Source of the DNA: Cellulomonas sp. RIT-PI-Y
Lineage (GTDB): Bacteria > Actinomycetota > Actinomycetes > Actinomycetales > Cellulomonadaceae
Direction of reading: 5' to 3'
Assembly: GCF_025642745.1 (NCBI RefSeq)
Contig: NZ_JANZKP010000001.1
Coordinates: 154,516 to 218,515, forward strand
Length of the DNA stretch: 64,000 bases
In this document: positions 16,274-25,609 of the stretch, one piece after another
Numbering within the stretch: the first letter of the stretch is position 1
Layout of the letters: each line of letters opens with the position of its first letter
Notes under the pieces: model-generated
Database searches by the model: none
The model's input: only the letters and a program-made list of their open reading frames with translations
Told to the model about the DNA's origin: nothing
Program-made: the position numbers and the translations under genes

Positions 16274-17206
16274 TCAGGCGGAGGCGTCCGTCAGCGCCTG
16301 GACCTGGGCGCCGCTGAGCTCCAGGGTCGCGGCCGCGATCAGGTCGGGCAGCTGCTCGGTCGTGCGCGCGCTGGCGATCGGGGCGGCGATCCCGGGCTGG
16401 GCCCGCAACCAGGCCAGCGCGACGGTGGTGACCGACGCACCGGTCTCGGCGGCGACCCGGTCCAGCGCGGACAGCACGTTCCGGCCCCGGTCGTCCAGGT
16501 ACCGGCCCGCACCGCCCGCGCGCTGGGAGTCGACGGTGGCGCCGTCCCGGTACTTGCCGGTGAGGAACCCGCTGGCCAGCGACCAGTACGGCAGCACCGC
16601 CAGGTCCTCCGCGACCGCGAGGTCCTGCAGGGGGCCCTCGTACTCGTCCCGGTGCACCAGGTTGTAGTGCGGCTGGAGCGCCACGAACCGGGCCACCCCG
16701 AGCTCGTCCGCGATCGCCAGGGCCTTGGCCAGCCGGTCGGCGGTGAAGTTCGACGCGGCGACGTAGCGGGCCTTGCCCTGGGCGACGACCTCGCCGAGCG
16801 CGGCGACCGTCTCCTCCAGCGGGGTGTCCTGGTCGTCGATGTGCGCGTAGTACAGGTCGACGTGGTCGGTGCCGAGCCGGCGCAGCGAGCCGTCGATCGC
16901 GGCCTGCACCGCGGCACGGGAGGTCCCCGGCTGCGCGGCGGCCTGGCCGACCTTGGTCGCGATCACGACGTCGTCGCGGTTGCCGCGTGCGGCGACCCAC
17001 TCGCCGATGATCGTCTCCGACTCACCGCCGGAGTTGCCCTCCACCCACTGCGAGTAGACGTCGGCGGTGTCGATGAAGCTGCCGCCCGCCGCCGCGAACG
17101 CGTCCAGCACGGCGAACGACTGGTCCCGGTCCGCGGTCCAGCCGAAGACGTTGCCGCCCAGGTTGAGCGGCAGGACGTCCAGGTCGGTGGTGCCGATGCG
17201 GGTCAT
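16274..17206 (-). CDS. Aldo/keto reductase
   Basis: This 310-residue TIM-barrel NADPH oxidoreductase has the family tetrad visible as FIDTADVYSQW (Asp and Tyr near 45-50), VVIATKVG (Lys) and LYYAHIDDQD (His). Cofactor binding is marked by PYWSLASGFLTGKYR and PIASARTTEQL near the C-terminus. It resembles the YajO/YdbC-like general aldehyde reductases. The ATG at 17206 follows GAGGAGG. It is divergent from the glycosyltransferase operon and probably an independent gene. Confidence 0.85.
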   Translation of the reverse strand: MTRIGTTDLDVLPLNLGGNVFGWTADRDQSFAVLDAFAAAGGSFIDTADVYSQWVEGNSGGESETIIGEWVAARGNRDDVVIATKVGQAAAQPGTSRAAVQAAIDGSLRRLGTDHVDLYYAHIDDQDTPLEETVAALGEVVAQGKARYVAASNFTADRLAKALAIADELGVARFVALQPHYNLVHRDEYEGPLQDLAVAEDLAVLPYWSLASGFLTGKYRDGATVDSQRAGGAGRYLDDRGRNVLSALDRVAAETGASVTTVALAWLRAQPGIAAPIASARTTEQLPDLIAAATLELSGAQVQALTDASA

Positions 17207-17323
17207 GATCCTCCTCGACGCCGGGCCCCGTGGGTCGGCGTCCCTCGATCGTCGGGTCGTCTGGTGCCCGGTCGGTGCGATCGGGTCACTCCGGCACAAC
17301 CCGTCGGTCCGCGCTCCTCTTCC

Positions 17324-17332
17324 CTCACAGGC
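17324..17332 (+). promoter_or_regulatory. CTCACAGGC element upstream of the glycosyltransferase operon
   Basis: This is the same nine bases as in front of the response-regulator gene (13880-13888), again followed by a CTCACGTC within 20 bases, 55 bases before the GT2 start. It is a candidate binding site for the nearby OmpR-type regulator. Confidence 0.3.
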
Positions 17333-17386
17333 GGTGCCCAGTCCCTGCTCACGTCGGTCGGAGATCACCGGCCGACGCTCGATCGC

Positions 17387-18712
17387 ATGGACACCTCACC
17401 CGTCACACCCCCGGTGCTGGACCTGGTGATCCCGGTCTACAACGAGGCGCGGGGGCTGGAGCACGCGGTCCGGACCGTGCGCGCCTTCCTCGATTCCCGG
17501 TTCCCCTACCCCGCGCGGCTCACGGTCGCCGACAACGCGTCCACCGACGGCACCCTCGCCGTGGCACGGCGCCTCGCGGCCGAGCTGCCCGGGGTCCGGG
17601 TGCTCCATCTCGACGCGAAAGGCCGAGGGCGCGCGCTGCACACCGCCTGGCTCGGGTCGGATGCGCAGGTGCTCGCCTACATGGACGTCGACCTGTCCAC
17701 CGACCTGGCCGCTCTCCTCCCGTTGGTCGCCCCGCTGATCTCCGGGCACTCCCACCTGGCGATCGGCACCCGGCTGGCCCGGGGCTCCCGCGTGGTACGA
17801 GGTCCCAAGCGGGAGGTGATCTCCCGCGGGTACAACCTGATGCTGCGCGGCGCCCTGGCCGCACGGTTCTCCGACGCCCAGTGCGGGTTCAAGGCGATCC
17901 GCTCCGACGCCGCGCACGAGCTGCTGCCCCTGGTCGCCGACACCGGCTGGTTCTTCGACACCGAGCTGCTGGTGCTGGCCGAGAAGGCCGGGCTCCGGAT
18001 CCACGAGGTGCCGGTGGACTGGGTGGACGACCCGGACTCCCGGGTCGACATCGTGGCCACCGCCCTGGCCGACCTGCGCGGCACGATCCGGATCGGCCGC
18101 GATCTGCTCGCCGGACGGCTGCCCCTGGCCGAGGTCGCGGAGCATCTGCCCCGGCCCTCGCGGAGCTCCGCACCACCGGGACGTCCGTTGCTGCACCAGC
18201 TGCTCCGGTTCGCGCTGATCGGCGTGGCGAGCACGCTCGCCTACGTGCTGCTGTACCTGGTGCTCGCGGGCCCGTTCGGCGCTCAGCTGGCCAACGTCAC
18301 CGCCCTGCTGGTCACCGCGGTGGCCAACACCGCGGCGAACCGGCGGCTCACCTTCGGCCTGCGCGGTCCGGACCGGCTCGCCCGGCAGCACGGCCAGGGG
18401 CTGCTGGTCTTCGGCGTCGCCTGGTCGCTCACCGCGGGCTCGTTGGCGGTGCTGCACCAGACCGCGCCGGGCGCCTCCCGCGCGGTCGAGCTGTCCGTCC
18501 TGGTCGCGGCCAATCTGGGTGCCACCGTGCTGCGCTTCCTGCTGCTGCGCGCCTGGGTGTTCCGCGGGAGCTCGTCCCGCGCGACCGCGACCCCCACCAC
18601 GCCCACCGTCCCCGCCGCGTCGCGACCGGATCGACCGGGACGGCCGCCCGCCCCGTACCGCGCCGACGCCGCCCGGACCACCACGACCTCCGTCCCCGGG
18701 GAGCACCGATGA
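17387..18712 (+). CDS. GT2 glycosyltransferase fused to a GtrA-like membrane domain
   Basis: The 441-residue protein begins with a GT-A domain: LDLVIPVYNEARGLEHAV (nucleotide-sugar binding), ADNASTDGT, YMDVDLSTDL (the DXD-type metal site, near residue 105) and QCGFKAIR. It resembles polyprenyl-phosphate mannosyl or glucosyl transferases. From about residue 270 a GtrA domain with four hydrophobic segments follows (LLRFALIGVASTLAYVLLY...TAVANTAANRRLTF). Such proteins make or flip polyprenyl-phosphate sugars that GT39 enzymes use outside the membrane. Its stop overlaps the start of the GT39 gene (ATGA), so the two form one unit. Confidence 0.87.
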   Translation: MDTSPVTPPVLDLVIPVYNEARGLEHAVRTVRAFLDSRFPYPARLTVADNASTDGTLAVARRLAAELPGVRVLHLDAKGRGRALHTAWLGSDAQVLAYMDVDLSTDLAALLPLVAPLISGHSHLAIGTRLARGSRVVRGPKREVISRGYNLMLRGALAARFSDAQCGFKAIRSDAAHELLPLVADTGWFFDTELLVLAEKAGLRIHEVPVDWVDDPDSRVDIVATALADLRGTIRIGRDLLAGRLPLAEVAEHLPRPSRSSAPPGRPLLHQLLRFALIGVASTLAYVLLYLVLAGPFGAQLANVTALLVTAVANTAANRRLTFGLRGPDRLARQHGQGLLVFGVAWSLTAGSLAVLHQTAPGASRAVELSVLVAANLGATVLRFLLLRAWVFRGSSSRATATPTTPTVPAASRPDRPGRPPAPYRADAARTTTTSVPGEHR

Positions 18713-20874
18713 GCATCACCCACCGTCCGACCACCGGACCGGACCCGGTCCCGACGATCAGCGACCCGGCGCCCGCCGCGGCGCGCGTGCCGCACGCCGC
18801 GCGCACCGGCCACCTCTCCCCGCGCTGGCGACAGCGGCCCGGGTGGGAGAAGGGCGCCGTCGTCGCCCTCCTGGCGGTCACCGCGGGTCTGTACCTGTGG
18901 GACCTGTCGTCCTCCGGCTGGGCGAACTCCTTCTACTCGGCGGCCGTCCAGGCGGGGTCCACCTCGTGGCGCGCCTTCCTGTACGGCGCGTCGGACGCCG
19001 CCGCCTCGATCACGGTGGACAAGCCGCCCGCGTCGCTGTGGGTGATGGCGCTGTCGGTCCGGATCTTCGGGCTGTCGTCCTGGTCGATCCTGGTCCCGCA
19101 GGCGCTGATGGGCGTGGCGACGGTCGGCGTGCTCTACAGCTCGGTCCGCCGCCGGTTCTCCGCGGGGGCCGCCCTGATCGCCGGGACGGTGCTCGCCCTG
19201 ACCCCGGTCGCGGCGCTGATGTTCCGGTTCAACAACCCGGACGCCCTGCTCGTGCTGCTGCTCACCCTGTCGGTGGCCGCCGCGCTGCGGGCGATCGAGG
19301 GCCCACGCACCACCCGGTGGATGGTGCTGGCCGGAGCGCTGGTCGGACTGGCGTTCCTGACCAAGCAGTTGCAGGCGTTCCTGGTCCTGCCCGGCATCGC
19401 CCTCGCGTTCCTGTGGGCTGCGCCGGTCACGATCGGCCGCCGGATCCGCGACGGCCTGCTCGCCGTGCTGGCGATGGTGATCGCGGGCGGATGGTGGGTC
19501 GCCCTGGTCGAGCTGGTGCCCGAGTCCTGGCGGCCGTACATCGGCGGGTCCCAGGACAATTCCTTCCTGGAGCTGACCTTCGGCTACAACGGCCTGGGCC
19601 GGATCACCGGCGATGAGACCGGTTCGGTCGGCGGCGGCGGAGGCGGGTGGGGCTCCACCGGCCTCGGCCGGTTGTTCGGCGGGGAGGTCGGCGGGCAGAT
19701 CGCCTGGTTGCTGCCCGCTGCCCTGGTGGTCGCGGTCGCCGTGCTGTGGCTGCTCCGCCGTCTGCCCCGGACCGACAGCGGCCGGGCGATGGTCGTCATC
19801 TGGCTCGGCTGGCTGGTGGTCACCGCGGTGACCTTCTCCTTCATGGCCGGGATCTTCCACGCCTACTACACGGTGGCTCTCGCTCCCGCCGTGGCGGCGC
19901 TGGTCGGCATCGGCGCGGCCGAGCTCTGGCGGCATCGGCGGTTGAGCTGGGCGGTTCCGCTGGTGGCAGCGGTGACCGTCGGCACCGGCGGATGGGCGTG
20001 GGTGCTGCTGGGCCGCAGCGCCGACTGGTTCGGCTGGCTGCGCTGGGTGGTGCTGGTGACGAGCGTGCTCGCCGCGGGTGCCCTGCTCGCCGGCCGTCTC
20101 CTCCGTCCGGCGCACCGGGGCCGCCTCCTGCTGCGCACCGGGGCCGGTCTGGCCCTGCTGGCCGGGCTCGCGGGCCCGACCGCCTACACGCTGCAGACCG
20201 TCTCCACCGGCCACACCGGCTCGATCGTCACCGCGGGGCCGAGCGTCAGCACCGGGTCGGGCGGCCCGGGCGGCGCTCCCGGCGGCACCGGCGGCGGCCC
20301 GGGCGGGAACGGCGGCGGCGCTCCGGGTGCCGGGTCACCGGGCGGGACCGGCGCCCAGAACGGCGGCGGTCAGAACGGCGGCGGCACCGGCGGACCGGGC
20401 GGCTCCACCTCCTCGAACGGAACGACCGGCGGCAACGGCACCGGAATGCCGTCGGTGCCGGGTGGTGCCACCGGTGGTTCGACCGGCGGACAGGGCGGCA
20501 CGGGCGGCATGGGCGGGCTGCTCGGCGGGACCGAGGTCAGCGACGAGGTCGCCGAGCTGCTGCTCACCGACGCGGACGAGTACACCTGGGCCGCCGCCAC
20601 CGTCGGGTCCCAGAATGCCGCGTCGTACCAGCTCGCGATCGAGGAGTCGGTGATGCCGATCGGTGGCTTCAACGGCTCGGACCCCTCGCCCACGCTGGCG
20701 GAGTTCCAGGCGCTGGTCGCCGACGGCCGGATCCACTACTTCATCGCGGGCGACTCGATCGGCCAGTCGTCGAGCGGTTCCGACGCCGCCGGGGAGATCA
20801 CGTCCTGGGTGGAGGAGAACTACACCGCCCAGGACGTCGACGGGACGACCGTGTACGACCTCAGCGGCGACTGA
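18709..20874 (+). CDS. GT39 (ArnT/YkcB-like) membrane glycosyltransferase with Gly-rich linker
   Basis: This 721-residue polytopic enzyme has an N-terminal membrane domain of about 11-13 segments. The first extracytoplasmic loop contains SSGWANSFYSAAVQAGSTSW and ITVDKPPASLW, the acidic/proline signature shared with Bacillus YkcB and ArnT-type transferases. After the last membrane segment (near 500) comes a Gly/Ser/Thr-rich linker of about 90 residues, then a folded extracytoplasmic tail (SDEVAELLLTDADEYTWAAATVGSQNAASYQLA...). Family members transfer a sugar from a polyprenyl-phosphate donor to a cell-envelope acceptor. The paired GT2-GtrA protein probably supplies that donor. Confidence 0.85.
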   Translation: MSITHRPTTGPDPVPTISDPAPAAARVPHAARTGHLSPRWRQRPGWEKGAVVALLAVTAGLYLWDLSSSGWANSFYSAAVQAGSTSWRAFLYGASDAAASITVDKPPASLWVMALSVRIFGLSSWSILVPQALMGVATVGVLYSSVRRRFSAGAALIAGTVLALTPVAALMFRFNNPDALLVLLLTLSVAAALRAIEGPRTTRWMVLAGALVGLAFLTKQLQAFLVLPGIALAFLWAAPVTIGRRIRDGLLAVLAMVIAGGWWVALVELVPESWRPYIGGSQDNSFLELTFGYNGLGRITGDETGSVGGGGGGWGSTGLGRLFGGEVGGQIAWLLPAALVVAVAVLWLLRRLPRTDSGRAMVVIWLGWLVVTAVTFSFMAGIFHAYYTVALAPAVAALVGIGAAELWRHRRLSWAVPLVAAVTVGTGGWAWVLLGRSADWFGWLRWVVLVTSVLAAGALLAGRLLRPAHRGRLLLRTGAGLALLAGLAGPTAYTLQTVSTGHTGSIVTAGPSVSTGSGGPGGAPGGTGGGPGGNGGGAPGAGSPGGTGAQNGGGQNGGGTGGPGGSTSSNGTTGGNGTGMPSVPGGATGGSTGGQGGTGGMGGLLGGTEVSDEVAELLLTDADEYTWAAATVGSQNAASYQLAIEESVMPIGGFNGSDPSPTLAEFQALVADGRIHYFIAGDSIGQSSSGSDAAGEITSWVEENYTAQDVDGTTVYDLSGD

Positions 20875-20882
20875 GCCCGCGA

Positions 20883-22358
20883 TCAGACCGGGTAGGCGGC
20901 GAAAGCGTTGCTCACGTCGGCGACCGGGGCGGTCAGCACGAACACCGCGGTGCCGTTGTTCCACACCGCGGTGCCGGTGCCGTCGCCCCGGTCGACGACC
21001 GTCACGACGCCGGTGTCCGTCCCGGCCACCGTGACCGGTCCGGTGCTCAGCACCTCACCGGTCACGGCGGTCGCGAGCGCGGCCTGCTGCGCGGTGGCCT
21101 CCTCGGCGGTCGCCCACTGGCCGGAGTGCACCGTCAGCTGGTCACCGGCCTCGTCGGCGTAGGTGTCGAGGTACGACTCCAGCGCCCCGGCACCGGTCCA
21201 CTCCGCGTCGTCCGCCGTGGCGGTCAGGGCGTACTGCAGCACGGTGGCGGGCAGGTCCGCGGCGAAGGCGGTGGTGGCGGTCCGGTCGATCGCCGTCAGC
21301 GCACTGGTCGGCGACGGCGCCTGGACCACCTGCTGCTCGGCGGCCGGCTGATCCCGGTTCATCAGGTACCAGGCGGCCGCACCGGCACCTCCCAGCACCA
21401 GGACACCGACGACGATCAGGGTGATCCACAGGCCGCGACGGCTGCGACGGGTGTCGGACACGGGTTCCTCCGAGTGGTCGACTGCCCCGGACGCGGGCGG
21501 TTCGGGAGCCGAGGCGTGCCCGGTCGGCACGAGCTGCGGCCGGGTGGGATCGGGCTGCCCGGCCGGCGTCGACGGCGTCGCGATCGCGCGCGGTGCGGCG
21601 GCCGGCACCACCGGCTGGGCACCGGTGACCGGCTTCCAGGGCGCGTCCGCGGCCGCGACGACCTGCGTCGCACCGGTGATCGGGTGCCAGGCGGGCTGCG
21701 GGGTCGGCGTGGGCGGTGCCGGGACGGCCGACGAGGGGTCCGGCCCGGCGACGGTCTGATCGAAGCTGACGGCGGGCGGCACGGCGGAGGACCCGGTGGC
21801 GACCGGAGCGGCATCGACGGAGGAGCCGGTGGCCGCCGGAGCGGCATCGGCGACGGTGGCACGGCTTCCGGCCGTGCGACGCGGCAGGACGGAGCCGGAG
21901 AGCCGGGTCGCGGGCGCGGCTGCGGTCGGAGCATCGGATGCGGTCGGAGCTACGGCTGCGGTCGGAGCGTCGGCGCCGACGGCGGACGGGGCGGGCGCGT
22001 TCGAGGGTGCCACTGGTCGGGTCGTGGGGGTCGGCGGCGCGGCCGGTGTCGACGCCGGCGCACCGGCGACGGGCTTCGGCACCACCGGGATCGCCGCCGT
22101 GCTCACCGGCGGCTTGCCGCGCAGCGAGCGCCGACTCGGCACCACGGGCAGCGGATGCGTGCCGGTCACCGGCGCGGGTTCGGCCGGGGCGGAGGCGTCC
22201 GACATCGTGGTGGACGTACCGGGCTGCCATCCCGCCGGCGCACTGCCGAAGGCGGACGGCACCGCGGGCGGCGGGGTCGCGGCCGGAGTCGCGGGGTCGG
22301 CGGACCGCTGCCCGTCGGTGTCGACGGTCTGGTCCGACCGGGTGTCGCGCTCAGTCAT
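20883..22358 (-). CDS. Pro/Ala/Thr-rich single-span membrane protein of unknown function
   Basis: In this 491-residue protein, residues 1 to about 315 are disordered, rich in Pro, Ala, Thr and Ser, with repeated ATGSSxDAAPVATGSS-like and VPSRRSLRGKPP/VLPRRTAGSR segments. A membrane span (LWITLIVVGVLVLGGAGAAAWYL) lies near 323-346, and the C-terminal 145 residues form a compact extracytoplasmic domain with no recognised family. The long cytoplasmic tail with Arg-containing patches resembles phosphorylation or FHA-recruiting tails of actinobacterial envelope proteins, but that is speculation. The ATG follows GGGGAGA. It converges on the GT39 gene with an 8-base gap. Confidence 0.65.
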   Translation of the reverse strand: MTERDTRSDQTVDTDGQRSADPATPAATPPPAVPSAFGSAPAGWQPGTSTTMSDASAPAEPAPVTGTHPLPVVPSRRSLRGKPPVSTAAIPVVPKPVAGAPASTPAAPPTPTTRPVAPSNAPAPSAVGADAPTAAVAPTASDAPTAAAPATRLSGSVLPRRTAGSRATVADAAPAATGSSVDAAPVATGSSAVPPAVSFDQTVAGPDPSSAVPAPPTPTPQPAWHPITGATQVVAAADAPWKPVTGAQPVVPAAAPRAIATPSTPAGQPDPTRPQLVPTGHASAPEPPASGAVDHSEEPVSDTRRSRRGLWITLIVVGVLVLGGAGAAAWYLMNRDQPAAEQQVVQAPSPTSALTAIDRTATTAFAADLPATVLQYALTATADDAEWTGAGALESYLDTYADEAGDQLTVHSGQWATAEEATAQQAALATAVTGEVLSTGPVTVAGTDTGVVTVVDRGDGTGTAVWNNGTAVFVLTAPVADVSNAFAAYPV

Positions 22359-22451
22359 TGGTGTCTCCCCGCATGATCCCGGGCAGCCTAGTCGTCGCGC
22401 CTTCACCCTTCCGGGTTATCGGGGCGTCGTCGTGTCGTCCGGGTGCCCTGC

Positions 22452-24038
22452 TCAGGCCACCAGATCGCGCCGCCGCAGACCCCACACCCCACCGCCGACC
22501 AGCGCCACCGCGGCCGCTCCGCACACCAGGACCGGGGTCCAGGCCATCGGGTCACCGGGCAACGAGGGCATCAGGCGCAGCACGGACAGCGCGTCCGCGC
22601 CGTCGGGCAGCAGGCCGGCCAGCAGACCGGTGAGCGCCACGTATCCGAGGTAGGCCCACCCGACGGCGAGCCACCGGGGTGCCGCGCCCACGAGCAGAGC
22701 GGTCAGACCGGTGAGCAACCACACCACCGGCAGGTTCACCAGCGCCGCCGCGGTCAGGTGCGGGATCTGGCCGGGGTCGTCGAGGGTGCCCGCGGCGGCC
22801 AGCCCCATCGAGAGCCCGCCGGTGACGAGCACCAGCGCGGAGCCGAGCACGGGCACCGCGAGCTGAGGCAGCAGCCACCGCACCCGGGCCACCGGTCCGG
22901 CGAGGACGTGTCCGGCCCGGCCGATCAGCTCCTCGCCGTGCAACGCCGCGGTGCCCGAGACCCCGGCCGCGGCCGCCAGGCAGGTGGCCAGCACGAGGTA
23001 CCGGGCGAAGACCGGGTCGGTCGCCGGACCGCTGCCGCCGGCGGACAGGATCCGCGCCAGGTCCGGCTGCTCGGCCACGAAGTCGAGCACCTGCCGGGCG
23101 AGCACCCCGACCAGCGCACACAGGGCGGCCGCGCCGAGCGTCCAGGCCAGCACCGACCCGCCCTGTCGACGCACCGTCACGGCGAACAGCCCGCGCAGCC
23201 GGGGTGAGGCGGTGGAGCGCCCGGGTCGATCCGGCACCAGGGCGGACCCGAGGTCACGCCGGGCGGCGACCCGGCCGGCGATCCCGGCGCAGCACAGCGC
23301 GGCCGCCGGGAGCAGCAGCAGCGGCCACCACCGTTCGCCGACCCAGGCCCGCGCGGCCTGCGCCCACCCGAACGGGCTGAGCCAGCTGAGCACGCTGCCG
23401 GACTCCGGGGCGCGCACGTCGCCGACTGCGCGGAGCAGGTAGCCGACGCCGACCAGCGCCGCGGCCGACGCGGAGGCGGTCCTGGCCCGGGCGGTGAGCT
23501 GTGCGGCGCCCGCCCCCAGCGCGCCGAACACCAGTCCGACCCCGGCCGCTCCGGCGCCGAAGGCCAGTGCACCGGGCAGCGGCAAGCCCCCGGCGATCAG
23601 CACCACCACCAGCCCTGCGCCGATCACCACGTCCGCGATCAGCACCACGGTCAGCGCCGCGGGCACCGGTGCGGCGCGTCCGACCGGGGCGGCCCGGACC
23701 AACTCCATCGATCCGGACTCCTCGGCCCCGCGCAACTGCCGCACGGCCAGGAACGCGGACATCAGGGCGACCGGCAGTGCCACCCAGCCGAGCAGCTCAT
23801 TGGCCACCATCGCGCCGAGGGTATAGTCGTCCAGGCCGTAGCCCGGTCCGGCCAGGGCGGTGGCAGCGGGCGACCGGATCAGCTCGGCCCGGGCGGCCCG
23901 GGCCGCAGCGGTCCCGAAGACCTGCGACTCCGAACTCACCGAACCGGCCGTGATCAGCCAGACCGCGAGCGCCCAGACCGCGAGGCGCACCCGCTCGGCC
24001 CGCAGCCCGGCCCGCGCCAGCTGCCAGGCGCCGGTCAT
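22452..24038 (-). CDS. ABC-2-type exporter permease
   Basis: This 528-residue membrane protein has about 12 hydrophobic segments in two similar halves, the form seen in actinobacterial exporters annotated for polyketide or tetronasin-type drugs. Characteristic parts are the N-terminal [20 protein letters not shown] helix and [21 protein letters not shown] on the cytoplasmic side. It forms one transporter with the ATPase encoded immediately upstream, whose stop overlaps its start (ATGA). The substrate is unknown, and the TetR regulator in the same operon suggests a toxic compound. Confidence 0.85.
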   Translation of the reverse strand: MTGAWQLARAGLRAERVRLAVWALAVWLITAGSVSSESQVFGTAAARAARAELIRSPAATALAGPGYGLDDYTLGAMVANELLGWVALPVALMSAFLAVRQLRGAEESGSMELVRAAPVGRAAPVPAALTVVLIADVVIGAGLVVVLIAGGLPLPGALAFGAGAAGVGLVFGALGAGAAQLTARARTASASAAALVGVGYLLRAVGDVRAPESGSVLSWLSPFGWAQAARAWVGERWWPLLLLPAAALCCAGIAGRVAARRDLGSALVPDRPGRSTASPRLRGLFAVTVRRQGGSVLAWTLGAAALCALVGVLARQVLDFVAEQPDLARILSAGGSGPATDPVFARYLVLATCLAAAAGVSGTAALHGEELIGRAGHVLAGPVARVRWLLPQLAVPVLGSALVLVTGGLSMGLAAAGTLDDPGQIPHLTAAALVNLPVVWLLTGLTALLVGAAPRWLAVGWAYLGYVALTGLLAGLLPDGADALSVLRLMPSLPGDPMAWTPVLVCGAAAVALVGGGVWGLRRRDLVA

Positions 24039-24940
24039 CGCACGCCGCCGTACTCGCGCAGGAACAGGTCCTCCAGCGTCGGCGGGTGGGCGGTCAGCGC
24101 GTGGACCCGGTGCCGGCCGAGCGACTCCAGCAGGTCGGGCAGCCGGTCGCCGTCGACCTGGAACCGGACCCGGGCGCCGTCCCGGTCGACGTCGTGCACC
24201 CCGTCGGTCGCGTCGAGCTCGCCGACCAGGGCGGTCGCCGCGTCGTCGTCCGCCACCTGCAGGCGGACGGAGGTGCGGGTGCGGCCCCGGAGCTCGTCCA
24301 GGGTGCCGGAGCGGACCTGCCGACCGCCGCGGACGATCGTCACCCGGTCACAGAGCGCCTCCACCTCGGCCAGGATGTGACTGGACAGCAGCACGGTCCG
24401 GCCCTGCGCGGCGACCTGACGGATGCACTCGGTGAACACGGCCTCCATCAGCGGGTCGAGGCCGCTGGTCGGCTCGTCGAGCAGCAGCAGCTCGGTGTCG
24501 GCGGCCAGGGCGGCGACCAGGGCGACCTTCTGCCGGTTGCCCTTGGAGTAGGCGCGCATCCGCACGGTCGGGTCCAGCTCGAAGAGTTCGGTCAGCTCCC
24601 GTCGCCGGACGGGGTCGACCCCGCCGCGCAGTCGTCCGAGCAGGTCGATCGCCTCGCCGCCGGTCAGGCTGGGCCACAACGCGACCTCGCCCGGCACGTA
24701 GGCCAGTCGCCGGTGCAGCGCGACCGCGTCCCGCCACGGATCGCCGCCCAGCAGCTCGGTCCGTCCGGCGTCCGCACGGATCTGTCCGAGCAGCACCCGG
24801 ATGCTGGTCGACTTCCCCGCACCGTTCGGTCCGAGGAACCCGTGCACCTCCCCGGTCGCGACCTCCAGGTCGAGGCCGTCCAGCGCGGTGCGCCGTCCGA
24901 ACCGCTTGACCACGCCGGACATCACGATGCTGCTGGTCAT
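24035..24940 (-). CDS. ABC transporter ATP-binding protein
   Basis: This 301-residue ATPase of the drug-exporter (DrrA/CcmA) class has Walker [10 protein letters not shown] near residue 39, Q-loop region [15 protein letters not shown], the ABC signature as [15 protein letters not shown] (SKGNRQ in place of LSGGQ, common in this subgroup), Walker [14 protein letters not shown] and switch histidine LLSSHIL. A C-terminal domain of about 85 residues follows. The ATG at 24940 follows AGGAGG and overlaps the tetR stop by 4 bases. It powers the permease encoded next. Confidence 0.93.
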   Translation of the reverse strand: MTSSIVMSGVVKRFGRRTALDGLDLEVATGEVHGFLGPNGAGKSTSIRVLLGQIRADAGRTELLGGDPWRDAVALHRRLAYVPGEVALWPSLTGGEAIDLLGRLRGGVDPVRRRELTELFELDPTVRMRAYSKGNRQKVALVAALAADTELLLLDEPTSGLDPLMEAVFTECIRQVAAQGRTVLLSSHILAEVEALCDRVTIVRGGRQVRSGTLDELRGRTRTSVRLQVADDDAATALVGELDATDGVHDVDRDGARVRFQVDGDRLPDLLESLGRHRVHALTAHPPTLEDLFLREYGGVR

Positions 24941-25581
24941 CGGTCCTCCTGCTGGGCGAGGTAGGCGTCGAGCATCCCGGTGTCGGTGAGCATCGCCTCG
25001 GTGTAGAGCTCCAGGGCGGGCAGCACGGCCCACCGGGCCAGCTCCGCGAAGGCCGCGACCGGCTCCAGCGTCGGCGAGGGCGCACGTCCCGCCTCGGCCT
25101 CGATCAGGGTCAGCTGCAGCAGACCGACACTCTGGGCGACCGCGTACCGGGCACGCAGCTCGGGGTCGCGGGACGGACGCACGGTGCCGGCCCGTTCGCC
25201 GGCGGCCAGGTACTCCCGGGTGGCCTCGACCATGTGGTCGACGAACCGGCCGGCCAGGGCGCCCCCGACCGCCAGGCTGCGCACCACGTAGCCGAAGACC
25301 GGGCCGTACCGGGTGAGGTCACCGAGCTCGGCCATCACCTCGCTCGGGGTGTCGACGGTCAGCGACTGCTCCTTGCGGTGCCGGATCCGGGCCAGCGCCT
25401 CGTCGTCGCAGGCCGCCCGCAGCCCGTCCTTGGAGCCGAAGTGGTGGATCACCAGCGCCGGGCTGACCCCCGCGTCCTCGGCGATCGCCCGTACGCCGAC
25501 GCCGAACCCGTCCCGGGCGAAGCACAGCATTGCGGCGTCCCGGATCCGGGCCCGGGCGGTGAGGTCGTCTGCTGAACGCAT
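24937..25581 (-). CDS. TetR-family regulator of the ABC exporter
   Basis: The 214-residue protein has an N-terminal TetR helix-turn-helix ([49 protein letters not shown], residues 10-58) and a helical ligand/dimer domain. It is the first gene of the operon tetR-ATPase-permease, with 4-base overlaps throughout. A 20-base near-palindrome covers its own -10 region (25590-25609), so it very likely represses the operon until a drug-like ligand binds. There is no Shine-Dalgarno; the transcript is probably leaderless. Confidence 0.9.
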   Translation of the reverse strand: MRSADDLTARARIRDAAMLCFARDGFGVGVRAIAEDAGVSPALVIHHFGSKDGLRAACDDEALARIRHRKEQSLTVDTPSEVMAELGDLTRYGPVFGYVVRSLAVGGALAGRFVDHMVEATREYLAAGERAGTVRPSRDPELRARYAVAQSVGLLQLTLIEAEAGRAPSPTLEPVAAFAELARWAVLPALELYTEAMLTDTGMLDAYLAQQEDR

Positions 25582-25588
25582 GTACAGC

Positions 25589-25594
25589 AGACTA
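25589..25594 (-). promoter_or_regulatory. Leaderless -10 element of the tetR-ABC operon
   Basis: The minus strand reads TAGTCT, then 7 bases, then the ATG at 25581. It overlaps the left arm of the TetR operator. Confidence 0.6.
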
Positions 25595-25609
25595 AACAGT
25601 TGTTCAGTC
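25590..25609. promoter_or_regulatory. TetR operator overlapping the radA stop codon
   Basis: GACTAAACAGTTGTTCAGTC is a 20-base inverted repeat with arms GACTAAACA and TGTTCAGTC, mismatched at one position. It covers the tetR -10 element and spacer and also the final bases of radA. Size and position are typical of TetR autoregulatory sites. Confidence 0.75.

Noticed and set aside
18283..20214. Long Gln/Gly/Arg-rich frame antisense to the glycosyltransferases
   Set aside because: Same strand-shadow effect. The amino-acid make-up (Gly, Gln, Arg, Asp) is typical of reverse-frame translation in high-GC DNA.
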